DNA of 64,000 bases from Cherax quadricarinatus (lineage: Eukaryota; Arthropoda; Malacostraca; Decapoda; Parastacidae). Positions 1 to 10,047 of the stretch are shown here, in pieces. The translations under genes and the position numbers were made by a program. How positions within the stretch are numbered: the stretch's first letter is position 1; every line of letters starts with the position of its first letter. Location: positions 29,034,795 through 29,098,794 of the forward strand of contig NC_091298.1 of NCBI RefSeq assembly GCF_038502225.1, given 5' to 3'. Below the pieces are notes generated by a model. It searched no databases. It saw only the letters and a program-made list of their open reading frames with translations, and was not told the origin of the DNA.

Positions 1-149
1 AAAATTAACTTAAGATTAAGCAATGAAATATTCAGTGGTAAAAACATTATTGTAAACAGATAACAATTTAGTACAAATGAGTATTACAAAGACAGGTCAT
101 ATGGTCATTTACTGTGTTGCTGTGCATTCAATAGAATGGAGTATTCTGT

Positions 150-2970
150 TAGGTAATGTAATTAAAAAAATAACAATGATAATAATGAGAAACATTTATG
201 AGATACAATTTATGTGATACAAGTGTTCAGTATTTATTTAGTTGTGGGTGAGTAAGTGATTTTTGAGAAGAGACTTGAATTTATAAACAGACAGTGTTTC
301 TTTTATATTTACAGGTAATGAATTCCAGATTTTAGGGCCTTTTATGTGCATTGAGTTTTTGCATAACGTGAGGTGGACACGAGGAACATCAAAGAGTGAT
401 CTGTGCCTTGTGTTATGGTCATGTGTTCTGTTGAGGTTGGTAAGGAGATGTTTGAGGGGAGGGTTTATATCAGAGTTAAGTGTTCTATGTATGTAGTAGG
501 TGCAGTAATAAGTATGGATGTTTTGTATGGTGAGTAGGTTTAGAGTTTTGAATACTGGTGGAGTGTGCTGCCTGTAGTGAGAATTTGTTATCATTCTGAC
601 TGCAGCCTTTTGTTGGGTAATTAATGGTCTGAGATGGTTTATTGTTGTTGAGCCCCATGCACAAATTCCATAAGTGAGATAGGGGTAAATAAGTGAGTGA
701 TATAGGGACAGGAGGGCCGACCGTGGAACATAGTACCGTATCTTCGATAGTATGCCTACGGTCTTGGAAATTTTTTTGGAAATTTGTTGTATATGTGTTT
801 GAAATTTGAGTCTATTATCAAGGTGGATTCCCAAGAATTTTCCATCTGTGAGCTTTGTGATAGGTGATCCATTAATCATTAAGTTAAGAGGGACGTCTGT
901 AGCTCTGTTACCAAACTGAATGAAGTAGGTTTTGTCAATGTTTAGAGTAAGTTTGTTAGTCCTCATCCAGGTAGATATTTTCTGTAATTCGGTATTTACA
1001 GTATTGGCTAGCGTGACTGGGCTCTGGTGAGAGAAGACATATGTAGTGTCATCTGCAAATAGTGTGGGTTTGAGTAGTTGTGATGCATTTGGTAGGTCAT
1101 TTATGTATATGAGAAAGAGTAGAGGGCCTAGGACACTTCCCTGTGGGACACCAACTGTAATTGGCTGTGCGGAAGAGTTTGCCCCGTTTGTATACACATA
1201 TTGGCTTCTGTTGCTGAGGTTAAGACTTTAGGTAGTTGAGGGAGTGCCCTCTTATACCATAGTGCAACAATTTTATATGGAGCAAGTCATGGTCAACTGT
1301 ATCAAAAGCTTTACGTAAGTCAATGAAGATCCCCAGTGGGACTTCTTTTTTCTCTATTGCAGTGTATATGTGTTTTAGCATGTGTATAATAGCATCGTTA
1401 GTATTTTTATTAGGCCTGAACCCAAACTGACAGGGGTTGAGTAAGTTGTGGGAGATGAGGTAGGAATAGATTCGCTTATGAATTAATTTTTCGAAGATTT
1501 TAGAGAGAGGGTGTAAGTTGGATATTGGCCTATAGTTATTCAGGTCTGTTTGGTCTCCTCCTTTATAGATCGGGGTGACCCTTGCTATTTTGAGAACTGT
1601 AGGGAAGGTCGAGGATTCTATGGATTTGTTAAAGAGTGTTGCAATGATTGGTGATAGCACTTGTGACACTTTTTTGTATATAAAGGGTGGTAAGGTATTT
1701 AAATCTCCTGTCTTGTTTTTTAGTGTGTTGATAATAAGGGAGACTTCAGTTGGGTTAGTCGGAGCTAGGAACAGTGTGTTCGGGTAGTTGCCAGTGAGGT
1801 AGTCATTGGGTGGGGTATCTGAGCTTGGGATTTTATTGGCAAGGTTTTTTCCTATAGTGAAGAAGAAATTATTGAGTCTGCTGTTTCAGTTGGTGGGAGT
1901 TGGGGTTCATCTGGTTTTGTTAATTCAATTTCGCTATTTCGTGATATCTTTTTTGTTCCTAGAATTTCTGATAGGGTTTTCCAGATCTTTTTTATATCAC
2001 CTCGTAAGTTGGATAAACTGTTCTCATAATACAATTTTTTAGCCCTTCTTATCAGGCTGGTTAGGACTGACAAGTAACGTTTTGTTTGGTCTCTGGTTAT
2101 GTGACCCATTCTGTACTGTTTTTCGTATAGGTGCTTTGTATTTATGGATTTGAGGATGCTGGGTGTTAGACAGGGACTGTTCAGTCTCTTAGCTGTCATC
2201 TGTTTAGTTTTTTTGGGGCAGTGCTGTTATAGAGGTACATATTGGGTCTTTTTTAGAAAATTATTAATACATTCGTCAATATCTGTATAGATTTCTAGCT
2301 CAGTGTGCCAGTCAATGTTTGTCACTGCTGCTGTGAAGTTATTAATGGCTGCCTCACTGTGAAGTCTGAAAGTGACTTTAGTAGTGTCTTGAGGTAATTT
2401 GCCAAGATTTGTTATGAGGAAGGTAGGGTAGTGATCTGTGGTATTATCTGTGATTATGCCTGATTTTAAAGGGGATATGGTGTTGGTCCAGATGTGGTCT
2501 AGTAGGGAAACACTAGTCTCTGAAACTCTTGTAGGTTTTGTTACTGTTGGTAGCAACATACAGTTACTCATAGTGTTTGTGAATTCAGTAACGTGTGGGT
2601 CCTGGTCTTGCAGGAGATTTATATTGAAGTCACCTGAGAGTAGTAAGTGATCTTTGTTCATGCGTGCATCAGTTATCATACTTCCTAGGTTTTCACTAAA
2701 ACGGCTAATGTTTGACTGTGGTACTCTGTAGATGTTTATCACTGTGAGAGGTTTTTGTAGGTAATTGGATTTGAATTTAGCTATTATATATTCCCCATGT
2801 TCATCCCTTGTGCAAGTATTAGTGATACATTCTAGTTGATCTGAGTAGTATATAGCTGTGCCACCCCCTTGTTGATCTGGCCTACAGTTGTGTATGGCTG
2901 TGTAACCAGGAATGGCATAGACAATAAGGCAACTATCATGAAAGCCAGCCATGGTGGATAATTAGAACTT
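150..2970 (-). mobile_element. Broken LINE, family A (APE endonuclease + RT)
   Basis: A non-LTR retrotransposon pol read on the minus strand, in four open pieces. 2952-2227 carries the endonuclease (GDFNINLL, LLDHIWTN, TTDHYPTFL). 2199-1852 carries a linker. 1669-1220 carries RT fingers and motif A (FIDLRKAFDTVDHDLL). 1197-238 carries motif B ([19 protein letters not shown]), the catalytic FADDT box and the LINE C-terminal domain (YGICAWG...LNLLTIQN). An in-frame stop near 2227 separates the first two pieces, and later frame changes separate the rest, so the copy is dead. The endonuclease start is missing. The 3' untranslated region probably runs down to about 150, where the sequence becomes A/T-rich. 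The RT style fits the Jockey/CR1 group; the exact clade is not resolved. Further pieces of family A lie at 8305-8815 and 46613-48400. Confidence 0.9.
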
Positions 2971-3049
2971 AAAAAAGAGAAATAGTGTCAATGGTGAGAC
3001 TTTTCTAATCACTTATGCTCTCTTGCTTCTAGTATTGCTCGGTATTAAC

Positions 3050-3560
3050 AGCTTCTTTCAGGCCAGGAGAGATATAACAGGTGAAACAAATTCCAAAAAC
3101 AGTTATGGCTTGCACAAAGCCAAGCATTTAAATTACTTGGAATGCCTTAATGTCCTATATATGTACTCACTGAAGTGGAGGAAATACAATATAATATTAT
3201 GTGGAAGGTGCTTGAGAGGTCTGGTTCCAAATCTGCACACTACCATAACAACATACTGAAGCAAGAGATATGGGAAAATGTGTAAAATAAACAAAGTGTA
3301 AAACAAAGGACCCATGGGCACAATAAGAGAACACTGTATCAACTTCCATGGGCCTAAACTGTTTAACACACTACCACAAGATATCAGAAACAATGTCAAA
3401 ACGCAGAAATTTTCGAGAGGATATTGGACATGTACCTCTGCCAAGTGCCAGATCAACCAGCCTGTGAGAAATATGTGGACCAGCAGGCCACTGGCAGTAA
3501 CAGCCTGGGTGATCAGCTAAGCACCAAACAAGCCTGGCTCAGGTTGTGGAAGCAGGAAAA
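3050..3560 (+). mobile_element. Diverged CR1-like LINE C-terminus (family B)
   Basis: Three frames together match the better-preserved copy at 58963-59585. Shared blocks are LNYLECL...YSLKWRKYNIIL (here) versus LNYWEWL...YSLECRGERYII; GLVPNLHTTIT versus GLVPNFHIKIS; GPKLFNTLPQDIR versus GPRLFNCLPAYIR; and ATGSNSLGDQ versus AASSNSLVDQ. Frameshifts show an old, dead insertion. No RT core remains. Confidence 0.75.
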
Positions 3561-4485
3561 CTCTCAAAACCTTTCAAAGATACAAAGATCAAAGATAAAG
3601 GTAGCTAAAAAATTGACAGTCCTAGTTTCATCCTGCTTATTGCTACACAAGTGTGGAGAGAGTCGTCATGTGGCCTTACTGGGACATGAACAAGCAGGGA
3701 AATATGCAATGTTCAATTCTCTCAGCCCAAACACACGAGCAGTCTGCATCACATATGACCAAGCTCCAAACATGTCTCTAACACTTTTTTTCTTAGAAAA
3801 ATATCAGTTACATGCATAATTTTTTTCTGGGCACATACAGAATCACTACAATTCATTTTGGGTGTCATGATTAATATCCAGAGATGCAATAGGGTGATGA
3901 CAACAAGGACGGATATAATTACTCCTCAATAAACAATTTCCTTGTCTGCTCCCACAGCTGGAAAATTTCTTACTGCCTATCAACCGAAAGCCCACCAGGG
4001 GTTACCACACATCTACAGCAGAAGTGTAGGCAAAATCTGAAGTGCCAGATGCAGTTTTCAGTCACATATTGTTGAATTTGCATTATCAAGCATTGCATTA
4101 TCTATGGATAGGCTGACTGGCATATTGGGATTTAGGATACTGGGAGATGAGCAAGATTTCAGTTCAACATGAATCAAGCGGTTACTGATTAATACAGAAG
4201 ACGGCAATGACAATGATGACAAAAACAATCGACTAGCAAAAGAAAACTACATAAAAACAGAGGGAAGCTATAATTAATTTAAGAAATGAAATTTTTCCCC
4301 CTTCTCTGAAGTATGTTTTTGATAAACCTACAATCGTTAAAAATTTATTTTTTCCTTCTAGTATATTACGGGTCTTGTATTGACAGTGTGTTGCCTGTTT
4401 TCATTTGAGTCATTTCTTCATTGTGCTGAGGCATAGAAAAACAGTCATTACATTAAGGAAGAAATGTAGCAGGCTATTAACTTAC
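3561..4485. other. Intronic/intergenic DNA, nothing recognised
   Basis: The region is A/T-rich and has only short chance open frames. It lies directly 3' of the last visible ACTR8 exon in transcript sense. The next coding block expected for ACTR8 (the ESVCATFG-like region) was looked for here on the minus strand and not found. Confidence 0.5.
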
Positions 4486-4596
4486 CTGTAAGACAAAGCA
4501 TCCACCAAATCCCAAGCCATTCAGTAGCAAGTTGGTCAACTTCTTCACATGGTCCCGGTTATATATATCAGTGATGATCAACACTGCCCGGTAAAA
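4486..4596 (-). CDS. ACTR8: ACTR8 exon (DIYNRDHVKKL block)
   Basis: This 37-codon exon (111 bp) is flanked by a consensus acceptor (tattatttattacag, reading minus) and donor (GTAAG). It encodes a segment beginning FYRAVLIITDIYNRDHVKK and ending GFGGCFVLQ. In the ACTR8 family the equivalent segment follows directly after the (I/V)PLKDLK motif, which is exactly where the 9695-9868 exon ends. It forms part of the actin-fold nucleotide-binding region. It is too short to be seen as a long reading frame. Confidence is high because both junctions keep phase 0 and family order. Confidence 0.9.
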
Positions 4597-5227
4597 CTGT
4601 AATAAATAATATTCTCATTAACAACAGACTTATTAGAAACTGTTTATATTGATCATGTAAATAAACCAAGTACTGCATCAGGACATTTATTATGAAAATA
4701 TTTTGCTGATTGGAAGCTTTCTCAACCTAATCATTCAGTAAGTGAACAAAATAGTCTTCGTATAGTGTGTTCATCATTCTGCTGTGTCACGGACAAATAT
4801 GTAAATAAGATACAAGAGCAGCAATAACATTATGAAAAAGCTTCAATTAGTGGGAGTTTTGTCTTACATACTTTTTACTATTTGTTAAGATCTTTGACAA
4901 ATTTAGTAGAGACAATAGCAAGCTACTGACAGTTGGTGTAAAAGATGAATGCAGTGAAATTCATTAATTATACCAATAAAACCCAATGCTGGGTGAAATT
5001 TTGTAAAAGTATAAGACTTCACTGTATTCTTGTCTCTTCTCACCTTTCACAAGTTTGCTCAATATGTTATAAGAAAACCTTATAAATACTTGACTTGGCA
5101 CAGTACCCATTTTCTTTTTTCCACACCTGTCATCTTCCACCAACAGTTCAAATAAACCTCTGAAAAACATCCACACCCTTCCTTCAGAATGAAGGCACTG
5201 TACCTCCAATCTCCATAACTCAAATTC
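4597..5227. other. ACTR8 intron with RTE 3'UTR relic
   Basis: Mostly unremarkable intron. At about 5150-5215 the plus strand resembles the minus-strand 3'UTR of the RTE family (a CCTTCCTTCAGAATGAAGGC block, then GCACTGTACCTCC), so a short diverged RTE tail lies here on the minus strand. Confidence 0.45.
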
Positions 5228-5820
5228 ATTTAACCCTTAAACTGTCAAAAAGTAGATCTACGCTGTTACTGCTAATGCTCCAAACAAGGATCAACACTTT
5301 ATTTTTCCTGCCTCCAAATTTGGAACAACTGGCCTGAGATGCCTGTCGGTATAGAATGGGTCTTAACCTTTCGTTTGCGCACTATTAAAAAATCTTGGAC
5401 CCTTAGTACCTTGTGGGAGCACCAGTTCAATTAAGCACCAGCTACAGCAAACAGCATGGCAAACACCAGGGATTCACTGATGCCATGTTATATTAACACT
5501 CCCCGTTTAAGAGGAAAGTGATGTTGACCCGGAGTTTAGTGGCTCTAAGATGGATGTGGCCACAAGTAAATGAGGAAACATCAAAAACCTCAATAATAAC
5601 CCATGTGCAACATCTGTGCAACATCCTTTCAATTTTGATACCACTGGTAGTGTCATCCTGCTAGAATGTCCTATATAATTATCTGTGATTGCCTTACTAT
5701 TCCTAAGTTAATATTAAGTTTGCCATGTGCTAAAATATAATACTGTAGCTATCACTGTTGATACATATAAAATCAATGTTCGATTCGAACCAACTATGAT
5801 ACATATGTCTATTATTAAGT
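5228..5820. other. Intron; left end of a TTAACCC (piggyBac-like) repeat
   Basis: The stretch starts with TTAACCCTTAAACTGTC, which resembles the TTAA-flanked termini seen at 30249, 38669 and 41735. No matching right end was found nearby, so this is a half element at best. A SINE-tail-like sequence (attgccttactattcctaag) is seen near 5680. Nothing else was recognised. Confidence 0.4.
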
Positions 5821-7958
5821 AGAGTATATGGAGAAAAAGAGTATATGGAGAAAAAGAGAGAGGCTAAGAGAGTGGTGAAGCAATGTAAAAAGAGAGCAAA
5901 TGAGAGAGTGGGTGAGATGTTATCAACAAATTTTGTTGAAAATAAGAAAAAGTTTTGGAGTGAGATTAACAAGTTAAGGAAGCCTAGAGAACAAATGGAT
6001 TTGTCAGTTAAAAATAGGAGAGGAGAGTTATTAAATGGAGAGTTAGAGGTATTGGGAAGATGGAGGAAATATTTTGAGGAATTGTTAAATGCTGATGAAG
6101 ATAGGGAAGCTGTGATTTCGTGAATAGGGCAAGGAGGAATAACATCCTGTAGGAGTGAGGAAGAGCCAGTTGTGAGTGTGGGGGAAGTTCGTGAGGCAGT
6201 AGGTAAAATGAAAGGGGGTAAGGCAGCCGGGATTGATGGGATAAAGATAGAAATGTTAAAAGCAGGTGAGGATATAGTTTTGGAGTGGTTGGTGCAATTA
6301 TTTAATAAATGTATGGAAGAGGGTAAGGTACCTAGGGATTGGCAGAGAGCATGCATAGTTCCTTTGTATAAAGGCAAAGGGGACAAAAGAGAGTGCAAAA
6401 ATTATAGGGGGATAAGTCTGCTGAGTATACCTGGTAAAGTGTATGGTAGAGTTATAATTGAAAGAATTAAGAGTAAGACGGAGAATAGGATAGCAGATGA
6501 ACAAGGAGGCTTTAGGAAAGGTAGGGGGTGTGTGGACCAGGTGTTTACAGTGAGACATATAAGTGAACAGTATTTAGATAAGGCTAAAGAGATCTTTGTG
6601 GCATTTATGGATTTGGAAAAGGCATATGACAGGGTGGATAGGGGGGCAATGTGGCAGATGTTGCAAGTGTATGGTGTAGGAGGTAGGTTACTGAAAGCAG
6701 TGAAGAGTTTTTACGAGGATAGTGAGGCTCAAGTTAGAGTATGTAGGAAAGAGGGAAATTATTTCACAGTAAAAGTAGGCCTTAGACAAGGATGTGTGAT
6801 GTCACCGTGGTTGTTTAATATATTTATAGAAGGGGTTGTAAGAGAAGTAAATGCGAGGGTCTTGGCAAGAGGCGTGGAGTTAAAAGATAAAGAATCACAC
6901 ACAAAGTGGGAGTTGTCACAGCTGCTCTTTGCTGATGACACTGTGCTCTTGGGAGATTCTGAAAAGAAGTTGCAGAGATTGGTGGATGAATTTGGTAGGG
7001 TGTGCAAAAGAAGAAAATTAAAGGTGAATACAGGAAAGAGTAAGGTTATGAGGATAATAAAAAGATTAGGTGATGAAAGATTGAATATCAGATTGGAGGG
7101 AGAGAGTATGGAGGAGGTGAATGTATTCAGATATTTGGGAGTGGACGTGTCAGCGGATGGGTCTATGAAAGATGAGGTGAATCATAGAATTGATGAGGGG
7201 AAAAGGGTGAGTGGTGCACTTAGGAGTCTGTGGAGACAAAGAACTTTGTCCTTGGAGGCAAAGAGGGGAATGTATGAGAGTATAGTTTTACCAACGCTCT
7301 TATATGGGTGTGAAGCATGGGTGATGAATGTTGCAGCGAGGAGAAGGCTGGAGGCAGTGGAGATGTCATGTCTGAGAGCAATGTGTGGTGTGAATATAAT
7401 GCAGAGAATTCGTAGTTTGGAAGTTAGGAGGAGGTGCGGGATTACCAAAACTGTTGTCCAGAGGGCTGAGGAAGGGTTGTTGAGGTGGTTCGGACATGTA
7501 GAGAGAATGGAGCGAAACAGAATGACTTCAAAAGTGTATCAGTCTGTAGTGGAAGGAAGGCGGGGTAGGGGTCGGCCTAGGAAAGGTTGGAGAGAGGGGG
7601 TAAAGGAGGTTTTGTGTGCGAGGGGCTTGGACTTCCAGCTGGCATGCGTGAGCGTGTTTGATAGGAGTGAATGGAGACGAATGGTTTTTAATACTTGACG
7701 TGCTGTTGGAGTGTGAGCAAAGTAACATTTATGAAGGGGTTCAGGGAAACCGGTAGGCCGGACTTGAGTCCTGGAGATGGGAAGTACAGTGCCTGCACTC
7801 TGAAGGAGGGGTGTTAATGTTGCAGTTTAAAAACTGTAGTGTAAAGCACCCTTCTGGCAAGACAGTGATGGAGTGAATGATGGTGAAAGTTTTTCTTTTT
7901 CGGGCCACCCTGCCTTGGTGGGAATCGGCCAGTGTGATAATAAATAAAAATATTAAGT
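5821..7958 (+). mobile_element. RTE-like LINE copy 1, 5'-truncated
   Basis: The copy begins inside the linker after the endonuclease (EKKREAKRVVKQCKKRANE), runs through the whole RT and the C-terminal domain, and ends with the family's 3' tail (GGGCCACCCTGCCTTGG, then a gataataaataaa end). A TGA at about 6121 interrupts the frame upstream of RT; the copy starting at 34918 has the same TGA near 35049, so it may be an inherited variant. Downstream is an A-rich tail. It is co-linear with the copies at 12203, 30752, 32400 and 54404. Confidence 0.92.
6172..7698 (+). pseudogene. RTE-like reverse transcriptase ORF fragment
   Basis: This 508-residue open frame carries RT motifs in order: KGGKAAGIDGI (motif 1), CIVPLYKGKGD and NYRGISLLS, GGFRKGRGCVDQ, FMDLEKAYDRVDR (motif A), LRQGCVMSPWLFNIFI (motif B), LLFADDTVLL (catalytic motif C), and RYLGVDVSADG. 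The C-terminal block (LLYGCEAWV, LLRWFGHVERM, GRRGRGRPRKGW) is typical of RTE-type elements. The first codon used is internal (GTG), because the true ORF starts in a missing endonuclease domain. The RT core has no stop, so loss of function comes from 5' truncation. Confidence 0.92.
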
Positions 7959-8304
7959 ATAATCTGTAATGTTTTAGGTTTAGTCTGCCCGTAATGCCTC
8001 AGCATGATAGTGGCTTTCTTTGCACTTGCAAATCAACATTGTAATTAAACACTGTAAACTATGCATGGAAACAGACTCCTTATAAAATGTCAGTTACACA
8101 TTGTAAACTTTGCAAAGAAATAAAAATGTAAATTTGAATTTGAGCCTATACCCTAAGTAAAGAGAAATGATTCTGGAACATATGTAATACGTGTTCGGAG
8201 GCCAGCCGGCTGGCTGGCTGATTGACTTTGGCTGTCTCTATTTCCATCAGTCTGTATCTATCTCTGTATCATTTTCTCTATCTCACATGTACACATTAAC
8301 CTTG
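7959..8304. other. Intronic DNA with diverged SINE/LINE 3' tail
   Basis: Sequence at about 7960-8140 (TTTAGTCTGCCCGTAATG... then a short A-rich end) resembles the tails at 29985-30110, 49895-50050 and 55285-55440. The remainder is low complexity (ccagccggctggctggctga, then tct-rich). No gene was recognised. Confidence 0.4.
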
Positions 8305-8815
8305 GCATAACAGATGACCAGCCAGTAACTGATTTCATCAACAATATGAACAACACACTACTCATGCCAGCTATAACAAAACCAACCAGGCTGAGACAAG
8401 TGCAACCATAATTGACCATATATGGACTAACATACTAGCTCCCCTTAAATTAGGGATAAATCACAGACACCACTACTGACCATTACCCCACCTTCCTCTT
8501 AACAAACATTTGTAAACATCTTTTGGAATACAACAAGGTCTCTTTTAGACTCCAAGAAGAGGCATCAGAGTTAGGTACAGCTGACCGGCCTACAGAATTC
8601 TCCAGTGCCAATGATATAGATGACTGGATAGACATATTTCTTAACAAATTACTTAGACTACATAACAAACATAGTCCCATAAAAATAAAACAGATTACAA
8701 ATAAACAGTTAGGTTGCCCATGGCTTACTAACAGCATACTAAGATCCACTAATAAGAAACATCAATATGAAAAGCAATACAGACAGGGGTTAATAAACAA
8801 AGATACAGTGGAACC
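8305..8815 (+). mobile_element. LINE family A fragment (endonuclease end to linker)
   Basis: The plus-strand translation, with frameshifts before 8523, parallels the copy at 150-2970. TNMNNTLLMPAITKPTR here matches TNTMSNCMLLPTVTKPTR there. IDHIWTN-like and DHYPTFLLT-like blocks follow. The open frame 8523-8819 then gives KVSFRLQEE, CPWLTNSILRSTNKKHQYEK and QYRQG. Both ends are truncated. Confidence 0.75.
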
Positions 8816-8870
8816 TTGACTTACAAGTGCCCCAACATATGAGTTTTTCAAGATACGAGCCGTCGCTCGT
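8803..8870. repeat. One end of a Tigger-like MITE
   Basis: ACAGTGGAACCTTGACTTAC fits the ACAGTGGAACC terminus of the Tigger/pogo group also seen at 42863. No matching right end was found, so the copy is truncated. It abuts the family A LINE fragment. Confidence 0.45.
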
Positions 8871-8877
8871 ATTAAGT

Positions 8878-9480
8878 ATTAAGTTCTTTGTCTCCACAGG
8901 CTCCTCAGTGCACCACTCACCTTTTCCCCTCATCAATTCTATGACTCACCTCATCTTTCATAGACCCACCTGCTGTAAATATGTTAAACAACCATGGTGA
9001 CATCACACATCCCCATCTAAGGCCTAATTTTATTGAAAGATAGCCCCCCTTCTCTCATATACAGCCTCTCCTCACTTAACAACGGAGTTCCGTTCGTAAT
9101 TCCACGTCGTTAAACGAATTCATCACTAAGTGAGGAGCATACTATAATGGTAGTGGGTTTGTAACCCATCTTTGATATCATTTTAGTGTCACCTTTGCAC
9201 CATTTATAACATTTCTGATACATTTTTAAATGTTCATACAGTAGTGTACTGTATATTGAAATAAACAGAACAGTGTACTGTATATTGAAATCAGCTCTAA
9301 TACACATTATTTAGGTATAAATACTGGTCAGAGAGCCTGTCGTAAGTCTGAGACATTGGTAAACGAGTACGTTGCTAAGTGAGGAGAGGCTGTATACTTT
9401 AACCTGAGCCTCACTCTCCACAAAAAATAATAAACTAATGCTTTTAATAACCTACCACCTAATCAATACATCTGCAGTGC
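8878..9480 (-). mobile_element. Old RTE relic interrupted by a MITE
   Basis: Plus-strand text at 8878-9059 (tttgtctccacaggctcctc, catcacacatccccatctaa) and again at 9395-9480 (taacctgagcctcactctcc, taataacctaccacct) follows the minus-strand RTE sequence of the copy at 12203-13913, with many substitutions. The two parts are contiguous once the 9060-9394 element is removed. Part of the RT is deleted between the RYLG and motif B regions. Confidence 0.75.
9060..9394. mobile_element. 335-bp MITE with TA target duplication
   Basis: Terminal inverted repeats: the left end reads TACAGCCTCTCCTCACTTA and the right end is its reverse complement. The element interrupts an RTE relic exactly at a TA, and removal restores the relic (catata|ctttaacctgagcc). 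This supports a Tc1/mariner- or pogo-type TA duplication. There is no coding capacity. Confidence 0.85.
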
Positions 9481-9694
9481 CTGACACATTTCTCCTGTAT
9501 TCACCCTATCACAAAGCTTAGATTAAAAGTGAGTGGTGCAATTGCCTTAAAAGTGTCATTTGGACCAGGTCCAAACAAGGTAATTACAGGATGAATTTAC
9601 TAATTATTTTTAAAACACAATTATTTTTACCACAATAATCTCTGTAGGTCTCCCCCATATCTTACAAATATAAACAAACATCTAGAAGCCTAAC

Positions 9695-9868
9695 CTTGAG
9701 ATCTTTGAGAGGAACATTGAGAACTGTTGAGATACAGTGTCCCCAAATGGTCTCCAAGTCAGCCAACACAGCACTAATTGAACCACCCAAACCACTATGA
9801 ATGTTGAGATCACCACGCACGATGGGAAAATGCACATTGTATTCCAGACTAGGGTGCAGAGAAAGTAT
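9695..9868 (-). CDS. ACTR8: ACTR8 exon (RGDLNIH ... VPLKDLK)
   Basis: This 58-codon exon (174 bp) has acceptor CTCTCTTTCAG and donor G|GTTAG, read on minus. It encodes ILSLHPSLEYNVHFPIVRGD near its start, then LNIHSGLGGS, VLADLETIWGHCI and the terminal VPLKDLK. The family equivalent has PI-RRGQLNIH, a GG block, AVLADIE-IW and IPLKDLK, so order and spacing match ACTR8. Both borders are phase 0, joining YIVGDE upstream and FYRAVLI downstream. A tandem 40-bp minisatellite starts about 35 bp beyond the acceptor side. Confidence 0.93.
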
Positions 9869-9900
9869 CTGAAAGAGAGAAACATTAGATATTAGTTAAG

Positions 9901-10046
9901 TGCCGAGAACGACTGCGAAAGACACCCTAATCCAGTTTCCTGCTAAAGACAACTGCAAAACATATCCTAATCCAGTTTCCTGGTAAAGACAACTGCAAAA
10001 GATGCCCTAATCCAGTTTCCTGCTAAGGACGATTGCAAAAGGCATC
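9901..10046. repeat. 40-bp minisatellite, left part (about 3.5 units)
   Basis: Tandem units carry CCCTAATCCAGTTTCCTG with GACAACTGCAAAAG between them. The array stops abruptly where the CR1-type LINE starts and resumes at 14316, so it predates that insertion. Confidence 0.88.
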
Positions 10047-10047
10047 T

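Noticed and set aside
3424..3819. 131-codon frame as a host gene
   Set aside because: Its first third aligns with the CR1-like C-terminal fragment and the remainder has no family signal.
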